Positions 10,181 to 19,444 are shown, numbered from the stretch's first letter. The stretch is 64,000 nt of DNA from an uncultured Methanobrevibacter sp. (GCF_937881195.1 NZ_CALGFC010000003.1:4837-68836), one strand, 5' to 3'. The notes: generated by a model from the letters alone, not told the origin. Numbers and translations are program-made.

Positions 10181-11206
10181 TTATAAACTGTCAATTGCTT
10201 TAACAAGAAGATTAATTGTATTTTCAACATCTTCCATGCTTGCAATACTTACAGTTGTATGAATATATCTAGTTGGAACTGAAACTACACCTGTTGGAAT
10301 TCCATCTCTAGATAAATGAATAGCAGATGCATCAGTAGTTCCACCCTCACTTACTTCAAGTTGGTATTTGATATCTGCTTCTTTAGAAGATGAAATTAAT
10401 AAATTTTTAATTTTCTCTGGAGTAATAATTCCTCTTCCACTTGCATCAGCTAAAATTATAGCTGGTCCATCACCAATTTTTGCTGGTGCATCATCTTCTT
10501 TTATTCCAGGATGGTCTCCAGCAATAGTAACATCCAAAGCAAATGCCATATCAGGATTTATCTTAAATGATGATGTTTTTGCACCTTTTAAACCAACCTC
10601 TTCTTGAACTGTTCCAACACCAAAGACAGTTGCTTTAGTATTAACTCTTTTTAGAGTTTCTATCATAATATAACAGCCAATACGATTATCAAGAGCTTTG
10701 CCCATAATTAGATTGTTAGGAAATTCTTCGTATTCTGATTTAAAACTTATAGGGTCTCCAACAGTAACTAATTCTTCAGCTTCTTCTTTTGAAAAAGCAC
10801 CAATATCAATAAACATTGAATCATATTCAACAATTTTTTTTCTCTCAGAAGCTTTCATGACATGAGGAGGTTTTGATCCAATAACACCAGTAACATCACC
10901 ATTTGCTCCATGAATTGTTACTGTCTGGTTTAGTAACATTTGATCATTTATTCCACCAATTTTTGTAAAACGAAGAAAACCTTTTTTATCAATGTGGCGA
11001 ACCATTAATCCAATTTCATCCATATGGGAAGCTAACATTACCTTTGTTCCTTTTTTTTCGCCTTTTTTAATAGCTATAACATTACCCATCAAATCTTCTT
11101 CTAATTCATCTACATGATCTTTGAGTTCTTCTTTAATAATTTCAACAATTTTTCCTTCAAAACCAGATATCCCTGGAGTTACTGATAATTTTTCCATTAA
11201 ATTCAT
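10181..11206 (-). CDS. M42 family metallo-aminopeptidase
   Basis: A 341-residue cytosolic peptidase of the M42 family (FrvX/tetrahedral aminopeptidase type), which trims N-terminal residues from peptides using a two-metal centre. Visible family features: ASHMDEIG (metal-binding His/Asp) at about residues 58-65, the KALDNRIG segment with its metal Asp, VGTVQEEVGLKGA with the catalytic Glu pair, and a GGTTDASAIHLSRDGIPTG stretch followed by RYIHT near the C-terminus. Length is normal for the family. Start ATG has GGTGA four bases upstream. It stands alone, convergent with the F420-type gene and divergent from the phosphopantothenate gene. Confidence 0.9.
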   Translation of the reverse strand: MNLMEKLSVTPGISGFEGKIVEIIKEELKDHVDELEEDLMGNVIAIKKGEKKGTKVMLASHMDEIGLMVRHIDKKGFLRFTKIGGINDQMLLNQTVTIHGANGDVTGVIGSKPPHVMKASERKKIVEYDSMFIDIGAFSKEEAEELVTVGDPISFKSEYEEFPNNLIMGKALDNRIGCYIMIETLKRVNTKATVFGVGTVQEEVGLKGAKTSSFKINPDMAFALDVTIAGDHPGIKEDDAPAKIGDGPAIILADASGRGIITPEKIKNLLISSSKEADIKYQLEVSEGGTTDASAIHLSRDGIPTGVVSVPTRYIHTTVSIASMEDVENTINLLVKAIDSL

Positions 11207-11448
11207 TTTTTCACCATATGAATAATAAAGATAAGTAATTAATGCATATTTAAATTCAAATAAATTATATTTGATTATATAAGTTTATATGAATTATTAC
11301 ATAAATATTTTATTAAAAATAGGATAAATAGTTTTTAAAATATGATAAATAGTTTTTATTTAATAATTAATATTAATATTATTCTTATAAAATTAATAAA
11401 TTATATCAACAATAAGTTTATAAACTTTGTAATATTATTTAAGTATGT

Positions 11449-12192
11449 ATGATACCTAAAAGTCATCCTAGATATAAATCTCTTATTTTACGAGAAAAAA
11501 TAAAAAATGCATATAAAGAGGGATATTTAGCTGATTCTGGAATGATTGCTCATGGCAGAGGTGAAGCATTTGATTATCTCATTGGAGAAAAAACCACCCC
11601 AACCTCTAAAAATGCGATTAAAACAAGTGTAGCAATGCTTCTTTTAGCAAAAAATCCTGTTTTATCTGTCAATGGAAATAGTACTGCACTAGCTGCAAAA
11701 GAAATTGTTGATTTAGCTAATGAAACTAATTCTAAAATTGAAATTAATTTATTTTATAGAACAAAAAAACGTGTTGAGATTATTTCTAAAATTTATGAAA
11801 ATTTGGGATATAATAATATATTAGGTAATGATGATAAAAACTTAAAATATATTGATAATATTGATTCTCCTAGGGCTACAGCTAGTGAAGAGGGAATATA
11901 TTCTGCGGATCTTGTTTTAGTTTCCTTGGAAGATGGAGATAGGGCAGAAGTTCTTTCTAATAATGGTAAGAAAATCATAGCTATTGATTTAAATCCTTTG
12001 TCAAGAACAGCTAAAATTGCAGATATAACTATTGTAGATAATATTGTGAGAACAATTCCTCTAATGATTGAATATGCAAAAAAATTAAAATCCAAAGATA
12101 ATAATGATTTAAAAAGAATTATTGATGATTTTTCAAATGAAAATAATATTAAAAAATCCTTAGAGCATATTAATCTGGACAAATACAATTAA
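11449..12192 (+). CDS. 4-phosphopantoate--beta-alanine ligase (archaeal phosphopantothenate synthetase)
   Basis: A 247-residue protein of the archaeal phosphopantothenate synthetase family (COG1701), which joins 4-phosphopantoate to beta-alanine in CoA biosynthesis. Family features: N-terminal IPKSHPRYKSL, AHGRGEAFDYLIGE, VNGNSTALAA, NLFYRT and a late IDLNPLSRTA segment. There is no Shine-Dalgarno sequence before the ATG, and a TATA-like AGTTTATAAA lies about 25-35 bases upstream, so the transcript may be leaderless. The next gene downstream encodes a CoaE-related kinase, which fits a CoA-related setting. Confidence 0.85.
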   Translation: MIPKSHPRYKSLILREKIKNAYKEGYLADSGMIAHGRGEAFDYLIGEKTTPTSKNAIKTSVAMLLLAKNPVLSVNGNSTALAAKEIVDLANETNSKIEINLFYRTKKRVEIISKIYENLGYNNILGNDDKNLKYIDNIDSPRATASEEGIYSADLVLVSLEDGDRAEVLSNNGKKIIAIDLNPLSRTAKIADITIVDNIVRTIPLMIEYAKKLKSKDNNDLKRIIDDFSNENNIKKSLEHINLDKYN

Positions 12193-12481
12193 TAATAATA
12201 ATAATATTTAAAATATAAATTTTATTAAAATTTAATAATTATCAAAATATAATGTTTATTTAATAGTAATTTTTAGAAATTAATTTCAATTTTAGAATTA
12301 GTTTCAATATAATGCTTATTTAAATATAATCTTTATATAAGTATAATCTTTATTTATAAATATAAAATTTATTAAAATATAATAATTTTTAATATATAAT
12401 AAAATATAACAATTAAGTTTTATTATAATTTAATTATATATAATTTTAAATTAATATTAAAACAAAATTAAAGTGAATTTT

Positions 12482-13024
12482 ATGAAAGTTGTAGGTATTT
12501 CAGGATTACCCGGTTCAGGGAAAAGTTTAATTTCCAAGCTTGCTAAAGAAAAAGGAATCATGGTAATTAATATGGGAGATTTAGTTAGAGAAGAAGCTAA
12601 AAAAAGAAATGCTGATGTTGGAGAAACTTCAATAAAATTGAGAGAAGAATTTGGCGAATATGTTTTAGCTAAATTAACTATTGAAAAAATCAAAAATATA
12701 AATAAAGAGAATAATTTAGAGAATATTTTTTTAATAGAAGGCATACGTAGCCAATATGAAATAAAAATGTTTAAAGAAAATTTTAAAGAATTTTTACTTT
12801 TATCAGTCTTTGCTTCACCAAAAACAAGATTTAATAGACTTAAAAATAGAAATCGTAATGATGATTCTTCAATTTATGAAGAATTTTTAAAAAGGGATCA
12901 GAGGGAGTTAGATTTTGGTATAGGTGCTGTTATAGCAACATCAGATTCTATATTTATTAATGAAGATAGTTTGGAAGAATATAAAAAACAAATAAATAGT
13001 TTTTTTAAAAATATAATAAGTTAA
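12482..13024 (+). CDS. UPF0200 family P-loop kinase, related to dephospho-CoA kinase
   Basis: A 180-residue P-loop protein with Walker A GLPGSGKS at about residues 7-14. The MVINMGDLVREEAKKR and IRSQYE segments are typical of the archaeal UPF0200 / CoaE-like family. The ATG at 12482 is preferred over GTG at 12473 because that GTG sits inside GTGA, the likely ribosome binding site. The biochemical role of the family is not settled to my knowledge; a nucleotide or dephospho-CoA kinase activity is inferred from fold and from the CoA-pathway neighbour. Confidence 0.75.
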   Translation: MKVVGISGLPGSGKSLISKLAKEKGIMVINMGDLVREEAKKRNADVGETSIKLREEFGEYVLAKLTIEKIKNINKENNLENIFLIEGIRSQYEIKMFKENFKEFLLLSVFASPKTRFNRLKNRNRNDDSSIYEEFLKRDQRELDFGIGAVIATSDSIFINEDSLEEYKKQINSFFKNIIS

Positions 13025-13082
13025 TTTATATTAGTTTTACTAAATTATTAATTGTTTTATATTGTAATATATCCTATTAAAA

Positions 13083-13844
13083 TTATATTGATTTTAAACG
13101 TTCAGGATGAGTATAAACATTAAATCTCTCCCCTCTCACAAAACCAACCATTGTTATATTTGCTTCATCAGCTACTGTATATCCAGATAAAGTTGGAGCT
13201 GCATTTGAGGCAATTAAAGGAATTCCAATTCTTGCTATTTTTATTAATACATCTGCGGGCATCCTACCACTATAAATTATATAAGAATTATTAAAATCTA
13301 ATTTTTTTCTAGCAGCTGCACCAATGACTTTATCAACTGCAACATGTCGACTAATATCTTCCCTACTTATAAATTCATTTTCTTGTTTATTTATAAAACT
13401 AGCAATGTGGGTTCCTCCCGTTTTTTTCCATATAACTGCTTTTTCTCTGATTTTTTCAGCATTTTCTAATAAGTCTTTAGGATCAATGATAAAATTGGAC
13501 TCAACTTTATCTATAAAATCTATTTTACTTCTCCAACCTCCAAAACAGTCAGAACCAACTATCAATTCTTTTTTAATGTCAAAATCTTCTAAATCAATTT
13601 TGGCACTTATATTATTACCATCAATTTCTATTTCTTCAACATTATCGATACTATTTATTAAACCTTCCCCTAACATGTAGCCAACACTAAAATCTTTTAA
13701 AGAATCAGGACTAATAGAAAAACTTCTAGTTAGTGTCTTGTTTATGACTAAAGTTATTGTTTCATCTGAAACAATTATATCCTCATTTTCTGTGAATTTA
13801 TTATCATCATAAATTAAAGTATCAATTTTACTTGTCATAGGCAT
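13083..13844 (-). CDS. fdhD: FdhD-type sulfurtransferase for formate dehydrogenase maturation
   Basis: A 253-residue FdhD-family protein, which in bacteria passes sulfur from a cysteine desulfurase to the Mo/W cofactor of formate dehydrogenase. Family segments: FSVGYMLGEGLI, KTGGTHIASF, EDISRHVAVDKVIG, YSGRMPADVL and IASNAAPT, ending in a VGFVRGERFNVYTHPERL-like tail. The protein has a single cysteine (GSDCFGGW, near residue 118), whereas E. coli FdhD uses a CxxC pair. Start ATG has AAAGGA about eight bases upstream. It lies 329 bases downstream of the nitrogenase-like operon on the same strand; an oligo-T stretch between them suggests separate transcripts. Confidence 0.85.
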   Translation of the reverse strand: MPMTSKIDTLIYDDNKFTENEDIIVSDETITLVINKTLTRSFSISPDSLKDFSVGYMLGEGLINSIDNVEEIEIDGNNISAKIDLEDFDIKKELIVGSDCFGGWRSKIDFIDKVESNFIIDPKDLLENAEKIREKAVIWKKTGGTHIASFINKQENEFISREDISRHVAVDKVIGAAARKKLDFNNSYIIYSGRMPADVLIKIARIGIPLIASNAAPTLSGYTVADEANITMVGFVRGERFNVYTHPERLKSI

Positions 13845-14172
13845 TTTTTCAAATCCTTTTTCATTACATTTATTTTATATTTATAAATATATCTAATATT
13901 AATAAAATAATTATTTAAAATCTATTTATATAATTTTATATTATTACTAATGATATTATAAATTATATTAAATTATATAATTTGATTTTTATCATTTATA
14001 AAAAAATATAAAATTGAATAATTAAATATAAAATTATTATAACTCCTTAAAAGACATTTACATAATTTAAGAAGTTATATATCAATAGATAATATAATTA
14101 GGAATATATTTATCCCTTTAAGATCATATGCCTATAAAAAAAATAAAAACATTTAAATTTGATAATCATGAG
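13845..14172. other. Spacer between the H-D-K operon and fdhD
   Basis: A 328-base A+T-rich spacer. It contains the oligo-T terminator listed separately and an imperfect inverted repeat around 14041-14075 (AACTCCTTAAA with TTTAAGAAGTT, one mismatch). No ORF is supported. Confidence 0.4.
14137..14150 (-). terminator. Oligo-T terminator after the nitrogenase-like operon
   Basis: On the transcribed strand, TTTTTATTTTTTTT lies 23-36 bases after the stop codon of the K-like gene. Archaeal RNA polymerase can terminate on such U-tracts without a hairpin. In DNA this A+T-rich the call is weak. Confidence 0.35.
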
Positions 14173-15519
14173 CTATAATGGACCTGCCTTATCATAAAAT
14201 AGATCTTGAATTAAATTAAGTCCACCATCAAAACCTACATAATTATCTCCCAAAACTAATCTATTATATGAAGGGAAAGAAACTGTAACATGAGTTGTTT
14301 CAAGTTCTGCTTTTATAACAGATTCAAGAGAGCTTGCATATAAATTTAAAAATGGTCTATTTTTCAAAATTTCTCCGATTTTATAAGAATCAATCTCAAA
14401 TATAATATCTGGTGTAAATTCTATCTCATCACTACCAGTAATAGATTCTATAATGCTTTCTCTATATTCTTTTGGTGGGTTATCTGTGATTATAACCACG
14501 TCAGGGAGTTGACCAACTTCATCAGTCAAATATCTTGTAATACCACTAGCAGTGTTTGAATCAGCTACAACACCGAAATATACATTAGGAACATCAAACT
14601 GGAGAATATCTCCTGCATATTCAATTGTACGGTATGCTCTTCTTTCTTCTGTATTAATAAATTCTTCTAATTTTGTTTTATCAATAGGTAAAATTTCAGC
14701 TAATTTTCTTAAGAAATTTTTAGTCTGTATAGGTCCAATTGGTATGCTTGGGAAACTTATAAATGGTGTTTCAAACTTATCTTGAAATTTACTAGCTGCT
14801 CTATGGCCAACCCATGATGATAAAACAATATTATATGAAGCATCAGGTATTTTTTCAAGTTTCTCAACAGTATCAAATTCACCAAAAATTACATTAGCTT
14901 CAATTCCAACTTTTGAAAGTAATTCTTTTATTGCTCTAAGTTCACCTTTCCAAAATATATGTTGAAATGGAACAATACCCAAAATATTAACTAATTTTTT
15001 ATCTTTATTTTCTGATGGTGTTAAAAATTGATCTGCAAGTGCTTCGAAAAAAAGTTCATATCCTTCAAAGGAATTTCCTTTAAAGCCAGGAGCATTAACA
15101 TGGATTATAGGAGCTTTATCTCTAAATTCACTTACTACTGCATCTACATCATCACCAATTAATGATGGTACACAACCGGAAATTACTGTAAAAAATTTCC
15201 CTGTTGAGATTTTTATTGTTGAGTCTATAAGTTTCCTTAATTTCTCTTCTCCTCCAAAGATTACATGTTCTTCAACAAGACATGAACATGGAGTAGAAGA
15301 ACCTCCATAATCACCAGGAGCGTTTTGTGCCCCTCCATAATTAGCACCGAATAATTGACTCATTCCACATCCAGAACCCGAATGTAAAATTGGTACTCCT
15401 TCATTAAGTCCAACAGCTGCTTCATAAGCTCCAGATAAAGTACAACCATACCTTGGAGCTTCAACTATTCTTGGAGAACTTGATTCATCAACATAATTTT
15501 CTGATTTATTTTCACTCAT
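14173..15519 (-). CDS. Nitrogenase-like reductase component, NifK-like beta subunit
   Basis: A 448-residue NifK-like protein, partner of the upstream D-like protein. It keeps three cysteines at the spacing of the NifK P-cluster ligands: C26 (YGCTLSGAYEA), C51 (SGSGCGMSQ) and C116 (VISGCVPSLIGDDVD). Extra cysteines C78 and C80 (TPCSC) lie between. The segment EEHVIFGGEEKL matches the NifK region before the third ligand. It is shorter than classical NifK and lacks its N-terminal extension. ATG start with GGAGAG six bases upstream; the gene begins 96 bases after the D-like stop, so H-D-K is one operon. Keeping three ligands argues for a real 8-iron cluster. Substrate unknown; Mar-like is the favoured class. 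Confidence 0.8.
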   Translation of the reverse strand: MSENKSENYVDESSSPRIVEAPRYGCTLSGAYEAAVGLNEGVPILHSGSGCGMSQLFGANYGGAQNAPGDYGGSSTPCSCLVEEHVIFGGEEKLRKLIDSTIKISTGKFFTVISGCVPSLIGDDVDAVVSEFRDKAPIIHVNAPGFKGNSFEGYELFFEALADQFLTPSENKDKKLVNILGIVPFQHIFWKGELRAIKELLSKVGIEANVIFGEFDTVEKLEKIPDASYNIVLSSWVGHRAASKFQDKFETPFISFPSIPIGPIQTKNFLRKLAEILPIDKTKLEEFINTEERRAYRTIEYAGDILQFDVPNVYFGVVADSNTASGITRYLTDEVGQLPDVVIITDNPPKEYRESIIESITGSDEIEFTPDIIFEIDSYKIGEILKNRPFLNLYASSLESVIKAELETTHVTVSFPSYNRLVLGDNYVGFDGGLNLIQDLFYDKAGPL

Positions 15520-15615
15520 TTTTTTCTCTCCTTTTAAAATTAAAAGTGATTAAATAAAAATGATTAAATTAAATTAATAGCATTAATCAATAATCATTTT
15601 AATAATCACTTTTCA

Positions 15616-17157
15616 TTATTTTCCCTTTTCAGCAAAGTATAATGGATCGGGTTGGTCTAAATACCATTTCTTTACACTCACTCCAGTCTTCTCTTTTGAA
15701 AGTCTTTGGAATGATTGATTCTTTAATGCTTGTAATAAAAAGTTTCCATACGCAACTGCACCAGCATAAACTGCTTGAGTACTCCATTTTCTTGGATCTC
15801 CTCTTAGAGAATGTAACCTTGAAACAGAACCCTCACGTTTCCAAGCTCCACCTTGGAATGGGCAAGTTAAAGCCATATCAGGTTTAGTATGCTCAGTAAT
15901 ATGTAGTTGTTCTGCAGCTTGGAAGGTATTTACCATTACATCAAAGTCACCAACTCTATTTATAACGTCTTCTAATTCATCTATTAATATATCATCAAAG
16001 TCTTGAGCCATTGCAGAAGATGATTTAACACCTAATTCATCAAAATATGGGAGTTGAGTAACAAGTCTTCCTTGACCAAGAGAACCAAGAACATCAATTC
16101 TCTTACCTCCTCTTGAATCTTCAATCTCCTTGAATTTTGTTGTTATTTCTTTCATTTTAGGAACCCATTTAGAATGTTCCTCTTTTATTAATATTTCTAC
16201 CTCTTTTTCTTTTCCAGTATATTTTCCAATTTCTCTTAACCATTGATCAGTATTTTTTATACCAATTGGAGACGGATACATGAAAAATGGGACTCCAAAG
16301 TGTTGATGAAGTCCTCTTGAAAGGTAATCTGTATAAGTCGGACAAATAGGTGCAGTAACTGCTGCTTCTCCAAGTTGTTCAAAGTCCTCTACACTTGCAA
16401 ATTCGGGTATAAAATTTGCTCTTAATCCTAATTTACCTAATAATCTTTCAATTTCTATTCTATCTTGCCATGCATATGATAACATACTTGCAATATTAAC
16501 TAAATCTTTTTGTTTCTTTTTTGGCTTTTTAACAAGATATTTTAATACTCCATGCCAAAATGCATCATAACCAGTTTGCATGATCTTTGACCTTACACCT
16601 TCACAATGTATTGGAACTATAGTAGCATCAATCTCTTTTTGTATTTCATTAACTGCAGATTCAATATCTTCACCAATAATACCTGTAACACAAGTAGTTA
16701 AAATAAAGATAGCTTTTGGATTATATCTTTTTTGTGCTTCTTTAATTGCTTCTATAAGTTTATCCTTAGCTCCAAATACTACATCATCTTCACCAAGATT
16801 GGTTGTTAACCAGTTAAGTTTATAGTTTGTTGGTTTTCCTAATGCTTCTGGAATTGCACCATACAATTCTTTATAACCCAACGCTGAATGTGAACATCCT
16901 ACAGGACCATTGAAAATAATTGCCGCATCTCTTATTGTAGAAACTCTCACAGCTAGGTAAAAATTAAGAATACAACCTCCAGACTGTTGAAATCCTCTTT
17001 CTGTACATCTTAAATTTCCTTTTTTTGCATCATTTAAGAGTTCGCTCGCCTTTCCGAAATACACATTAGTTCCATTTGCACGTTGTTCTCGAGTAGGACA
17101 TGTGTTTTTATCAAGTTCTACAATATAATCCTCCGAATCAAGTTCATTTTTTGCCAT
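15616..17157 (-). CDS. Nitrogenase-like reductase component, NifD-like alpha subunit
   Basis: A 513-residue NifD-like protein. Cysteines line up with NifD ligands: C62 (SGGCIL), C88 (FNGPVGCSHS) and C156 (LTTCVTGIIGEDI) for the P-cluster, and C272 (APICPTYTDYLSRGLHQHFGVP) where NifD has its active-site cofactor cysteine. H449 (SRLHSLRG) is a candidate for the second cofactor ligand, but its alignment is uncertain. An N-terminal NTCPTREQRANG motif precedes the domain. Two different catalytic subunits rule against the single-subunit F430 enzyme CfbD. No NifB, NifE or NifN is in view, and the C-terminal part is unlike NifD. The methylthio-alkane reductase type (MarD) fits best, by inference. ATG start with GGAG seven bases upstream. 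Confidence 0.82.
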   Translation of the reverse strand: MAKNELDSEDYIVELDKNTCPTREQRANGTNVYFGKASELLNDAKKGNLRCTERGFQQSGGCILNFYLAVRVSTIRDAAIIFNGPVGCSHSALGYKELYGAIPEALGKPTNYKLNWLTTNLGEDDVVFGAKDKLIEAIKEAQKRYNPKAIFILTTCVTGIIGEDIESAVNEIQKEIDATIVPIHCEGVRSKIMQTGYDAFWHGVLKYLVKKPKKKQKDLVNIASMLSYAWQDRIEIERLLGKLGLRANFIPEFASVEDFEQLGEAAVTAPICPTYTDYLSRGLHQHFGVPFFMYPSPIGIKNTDQWLREIGKYTGKEKEVEILIKEEHSKWVPKMKEITTKFKEIEDSRGGKRIDVLGSLGQGRLVTQLPYFDELGVKSSSAMAQDFDDILIDELEDVINRVGDFDVMVNTFQAAEQLHITEHTKPDMALTCPFQGGAWKREGSVSRLHSLRGDPRKWSTQAVYAGAVAYGNFLLQALKNQSFQRLSKEKTGVSVKKWYLDQPDPLYFAEKGK

Positions 17158-17338
17158 ATTTTAACTCCTTTTAAAATTTTTCATATTTATAACCATTATT
17201 GTTTATTTTCAGCCATTATTATCTAATTTGAATATTTTCTTAAATTCTCCCTTAATTTAATTTTTTTTATAAATTATCTTGTATTAAGGGTTATAACCTA
17301 ATTTTATGATTAATATTTGATTTATGAGAAGTTTAATC

Positions 17339-18208
17339 TTATATTTTAAAATCACCTTCTTCCTGTCTTTTAAGATCTAATAATTTATCAGACCATGATT
17401 CAGCCCAATCTTTTAATTCATCACTTTCCAATGGAGATGGGACATATTCCTTCTTATTATTGTAAATATTTTTTGCAAGTTCTCTGTAAACATCTGCTTG
17501 AGAAGATTCGGGATCTGCTTCAATAGTTGTTTTACCTGCTAATTCTGCTTGAGTTACTGTAAGTGATCTTGGAACAAACCCTGCAATTGTACTATCTGTT
17601 TGATCAATAAAATCTCTTAATATATCTTTTTGAGCAGAAAATGTTATTGAATTTGCAATTATACCGCTGAAAAGAGCCCCTCCACCTGTAGAATATTTTT
17701 TTATACCTTTAAAAAGATTATTAGCTGCATAAATAGCCATAAAATCGGCTGAAGAAACAGTATAAACTTGATCTGCTACTCCTTCTCTTATAGGCATAGC
17801 AAAACCACCACATACTACATCTCCAAGTACATCATATAAAACAACATCAGGAGCATATTCTTCATATACATTTTGTTGTTTTAAAAATTCTACTGCAGTA
17901 ATTATGCCTCTTCCAGCACAACCTACACCAGGCTCTGGGCCTCCAGCCTCAACACAATGAATTCCATTAAATCCTTCAAAAATTACGTTTTCAACTTTTA
18001 AAGCCCCTCTTCCTTTTCTTAATGATTCTAATACTGTGGGTATTGATTTTCCACCAGTTAATGTGTGAGTAGAATCACTTTTTGGGTCACAACCAACTTG
18101 CATTACATTATATCCTGCATCTGATAATGCAGCACTAATGTTTGAGGTGGTAGTAGATTTTCCTATTCCACCTTTTCCATATATTGCAATTTCTTTTATT
18201 TTCTTCAA
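17339..18208 (-). CDS. NifH-like iron protein (ATP-dependent reductase)
   Basis: A 289-residue NifH-superfamily ATPase that should donate electrons to the D/K-like component. P-loop GKGGIGKST at residues 11-19; VGCDPKSDST switch region; cluster-ligand cysteines C97 (PGVGCAGRG) and C133 (GDVVCGGFAMP); R100 lies at the position ADP-ribosylated in some NifH proteins. Length is normal. Start is TTG with GAGGT about seven bases upstream. First gene of the H-D-K operon (181 bases to D). An 18-bp perfect palindrome lies 34 bases upstream of the start, so transcription is probably repressed under some condition. CfbC and BchL share this fold; the following D/K pair decides against them. Confidence 0.88.
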   Translation of the reverse strand: MKKIKEIAIYGKGGIGKSTTTSNISAALSDAGYNVMQVGCDPKSDSTHTLTGGKSIPTVLESLRKGRGALKVENVIFEGFNGIHCVEAGGPEPGVGCAGRGIITAVEFLKQQNVYEEYAPDVVLYDVLGDVVCGGFAMPIREGVADQVYTVSSADFMAIYAANNLFKGIKKYSTGGGALFSGIIANSITFSAQKDILRDFIDQTDSTIAGFVPRSLTVTQAELAGKTTIEADPESSQADVYRELAKNIYNNKKEYVPSPLESDELKDWAESWSDKLLDLKRQEEGDFKI

Positions 18209-18749
18209 TTTTTCTACCTCATTAATAGTTAAGCTAAGAATTATATAACAATTGTTATATTATTGATTTTTTTCTTCCTGTCTTTAATATAAAATTAAAT
18301 CAAGGTTTAATTTAAAAAATTATAAATTAAACATTAAAAACAGAATAAGTGATATTTCAACTCTAAATAATATATAACTGACAATAATTTTATTTAAACT
18401 AAATAATATTTAAAACAAATAAAATTAATTTATAATTTTTTATTTTAATTTTTAATATATTCTTATTTAATACAATTATTTATTATATTAATAGAATAAG
18501 TTAAATTAAAAATTAATAGAATAATAATAATAATATAAATTAATAATATAATATTAAATAATATGTAATTATTTTTAAAATATCTAAATTATTAAATATA
18601 ATTTATATATTTTTTATTAAATTTATTATTTAATTAATTTAATTAATATATTTTTAAAAAATTATTCATTAAAAAAATTATTTATTAATAATTATCTAAT
18701 TAAATATTAATTATTATCAGTTATAGCAAATGAGAGTTATTTGTTTAAA
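18209..18749. other. Spacer upstream of the H-D-K operon
   Basis: About 540 A+T-rich bases between the NifH-like start and the small gene. Apart from the operator palindrome and its TATA-like string nothing is recognised. Confidence 0.45.
18243..18260. promoter_or_regulatory. Operator palindrome upstream of the H-D-K operon
   Basis: An 18-bp perfect inverted repeat, ATATAACAATTGTTATAT, ends 35 bases before the TTG start of the NifH-like gene. A TATA-like TTTTATATT on the same strand lies near 18286-18295, so the palindrome covers or follows the expected transcription start, as for a repressor site. Same core as nine other sites in the window. Confidence 0.75.
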
Positions 18750-18908
18750 TCAACACATAAAATCAATAATAGAATAAGATTTATATCTTAAAAACAATTT
18801 ATATGATATAAATTCATTGTATACAAATGCAAGCCTAGAATCAACTAATTTATTAGATATTTTTGAAATATATCCAACAGATTTTAGTATATTTAAATCA
18901 CAAATCAT
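18750..18908 (-). CDS. Small protein of 52 residues, unknown function
   Basis: A short gene read on the minus strand between the nitrogenase-like operon and thiI. ATG at 18908-18906 is preceded by GGAGG with a six-base spacer, one of the strongest ribosome binding sites in the window; stop TGA at 18752-18750. The protein begins MICDLNILKSVGYISKI, has two cysteines (one second from the end) and alternates hydrophobic and basic residues. Its stretch is less A+T-rich than its flanks, as coding DNA is here. A one-mismatch copy of the operator, with a TATA-like string in the right orientation, lies about 240 bases upstream. No family recognised; it may belong functionally to the H-D-K system. Confidence 0.5.
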   Translation of the reverse strand: MICDLNILKSVGYISKISNKLVDSRLAFVYNEFISYKLFLRYKSYSIIDFMC

Positions 18909-19147
18909 TTTAGGCCTCCATTCTTTATTTAATTATATTTTTCATATAAGAATAACATATAGTTAATTATTATAATACATATCATTAATTATATAATTAA
19001 TTTTATAACATATAATTAACATTAGATAATATTAATATAATTAACATTGTATAATATTATAAAAAAATTATACAAAATTATATATAATTACATAATTTTT
19101 TATACAATAACACACGATTATTTATTTTATTTACTAATAATCTAAAT

Positions 19148-19161
19148 ATAACAATCGTTAT
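19148..19161. promoter_or_regulatory. Operator palindrome, one mismatch, upstream of the 52-codon gene
   Basis: ATAACAATCGTTAT differs from the consensus at one base. On the minus strand a TATA-like TTTATATATT lies near 19182-19191, about 30 bases upstream, the geometry seen at the other sites. It would serve a leftward transcript with a leader of about 240 bases before the small gene. Confidence 0.5.
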
Positions 19162-19444
19162 TAATAATTATTTATTATAATATATAAACTTTACGATTTA
19201 GTTATTAACCTTTAATTATCAGCGTGAAATTTTTAATTATCAAATGAAATATTATTTTTAAATCAAATATTATTTTATAATAAATTTTTAATAAAACTTT
19301 TTAATAAAGCTTTTTAATAAAGCTTTTTAATAAAATTTTTTAATCAAATATTTTTAATTAAATTTTTTAAATAGATATTTCAAATGAGATTTTATGATGA
19401 TATTCTAAGGTATAAGTTTAAATATAACTAACAAAATATTATTT

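Noticed and set aside
12400..12415. Operator-like half-site (ATAACAATT) before the UPF0200 gene
   Set aside because: Only one half matches; half-sites like this occur in several spacers (for example near 24675, 49855, 52810 and 63463) and are expected in A+T-rich DNA.
14173..18208. F430 biosynthesis CfbC/CfbD
   Set aside because: CfbD is a single subunit; here two different NifD/NifK-like subunits follow the H protein, each with its own three P-cluster-type cysteines.
14173..18208. Classical nitrogenase nifHDK
   Set aside because: There is no nifI, nifE, nifN or nifB in the neighbourhood, the D-like C-terminus does not match NifD, and the upstream operator is not NrpR-like. Not fully excluded.
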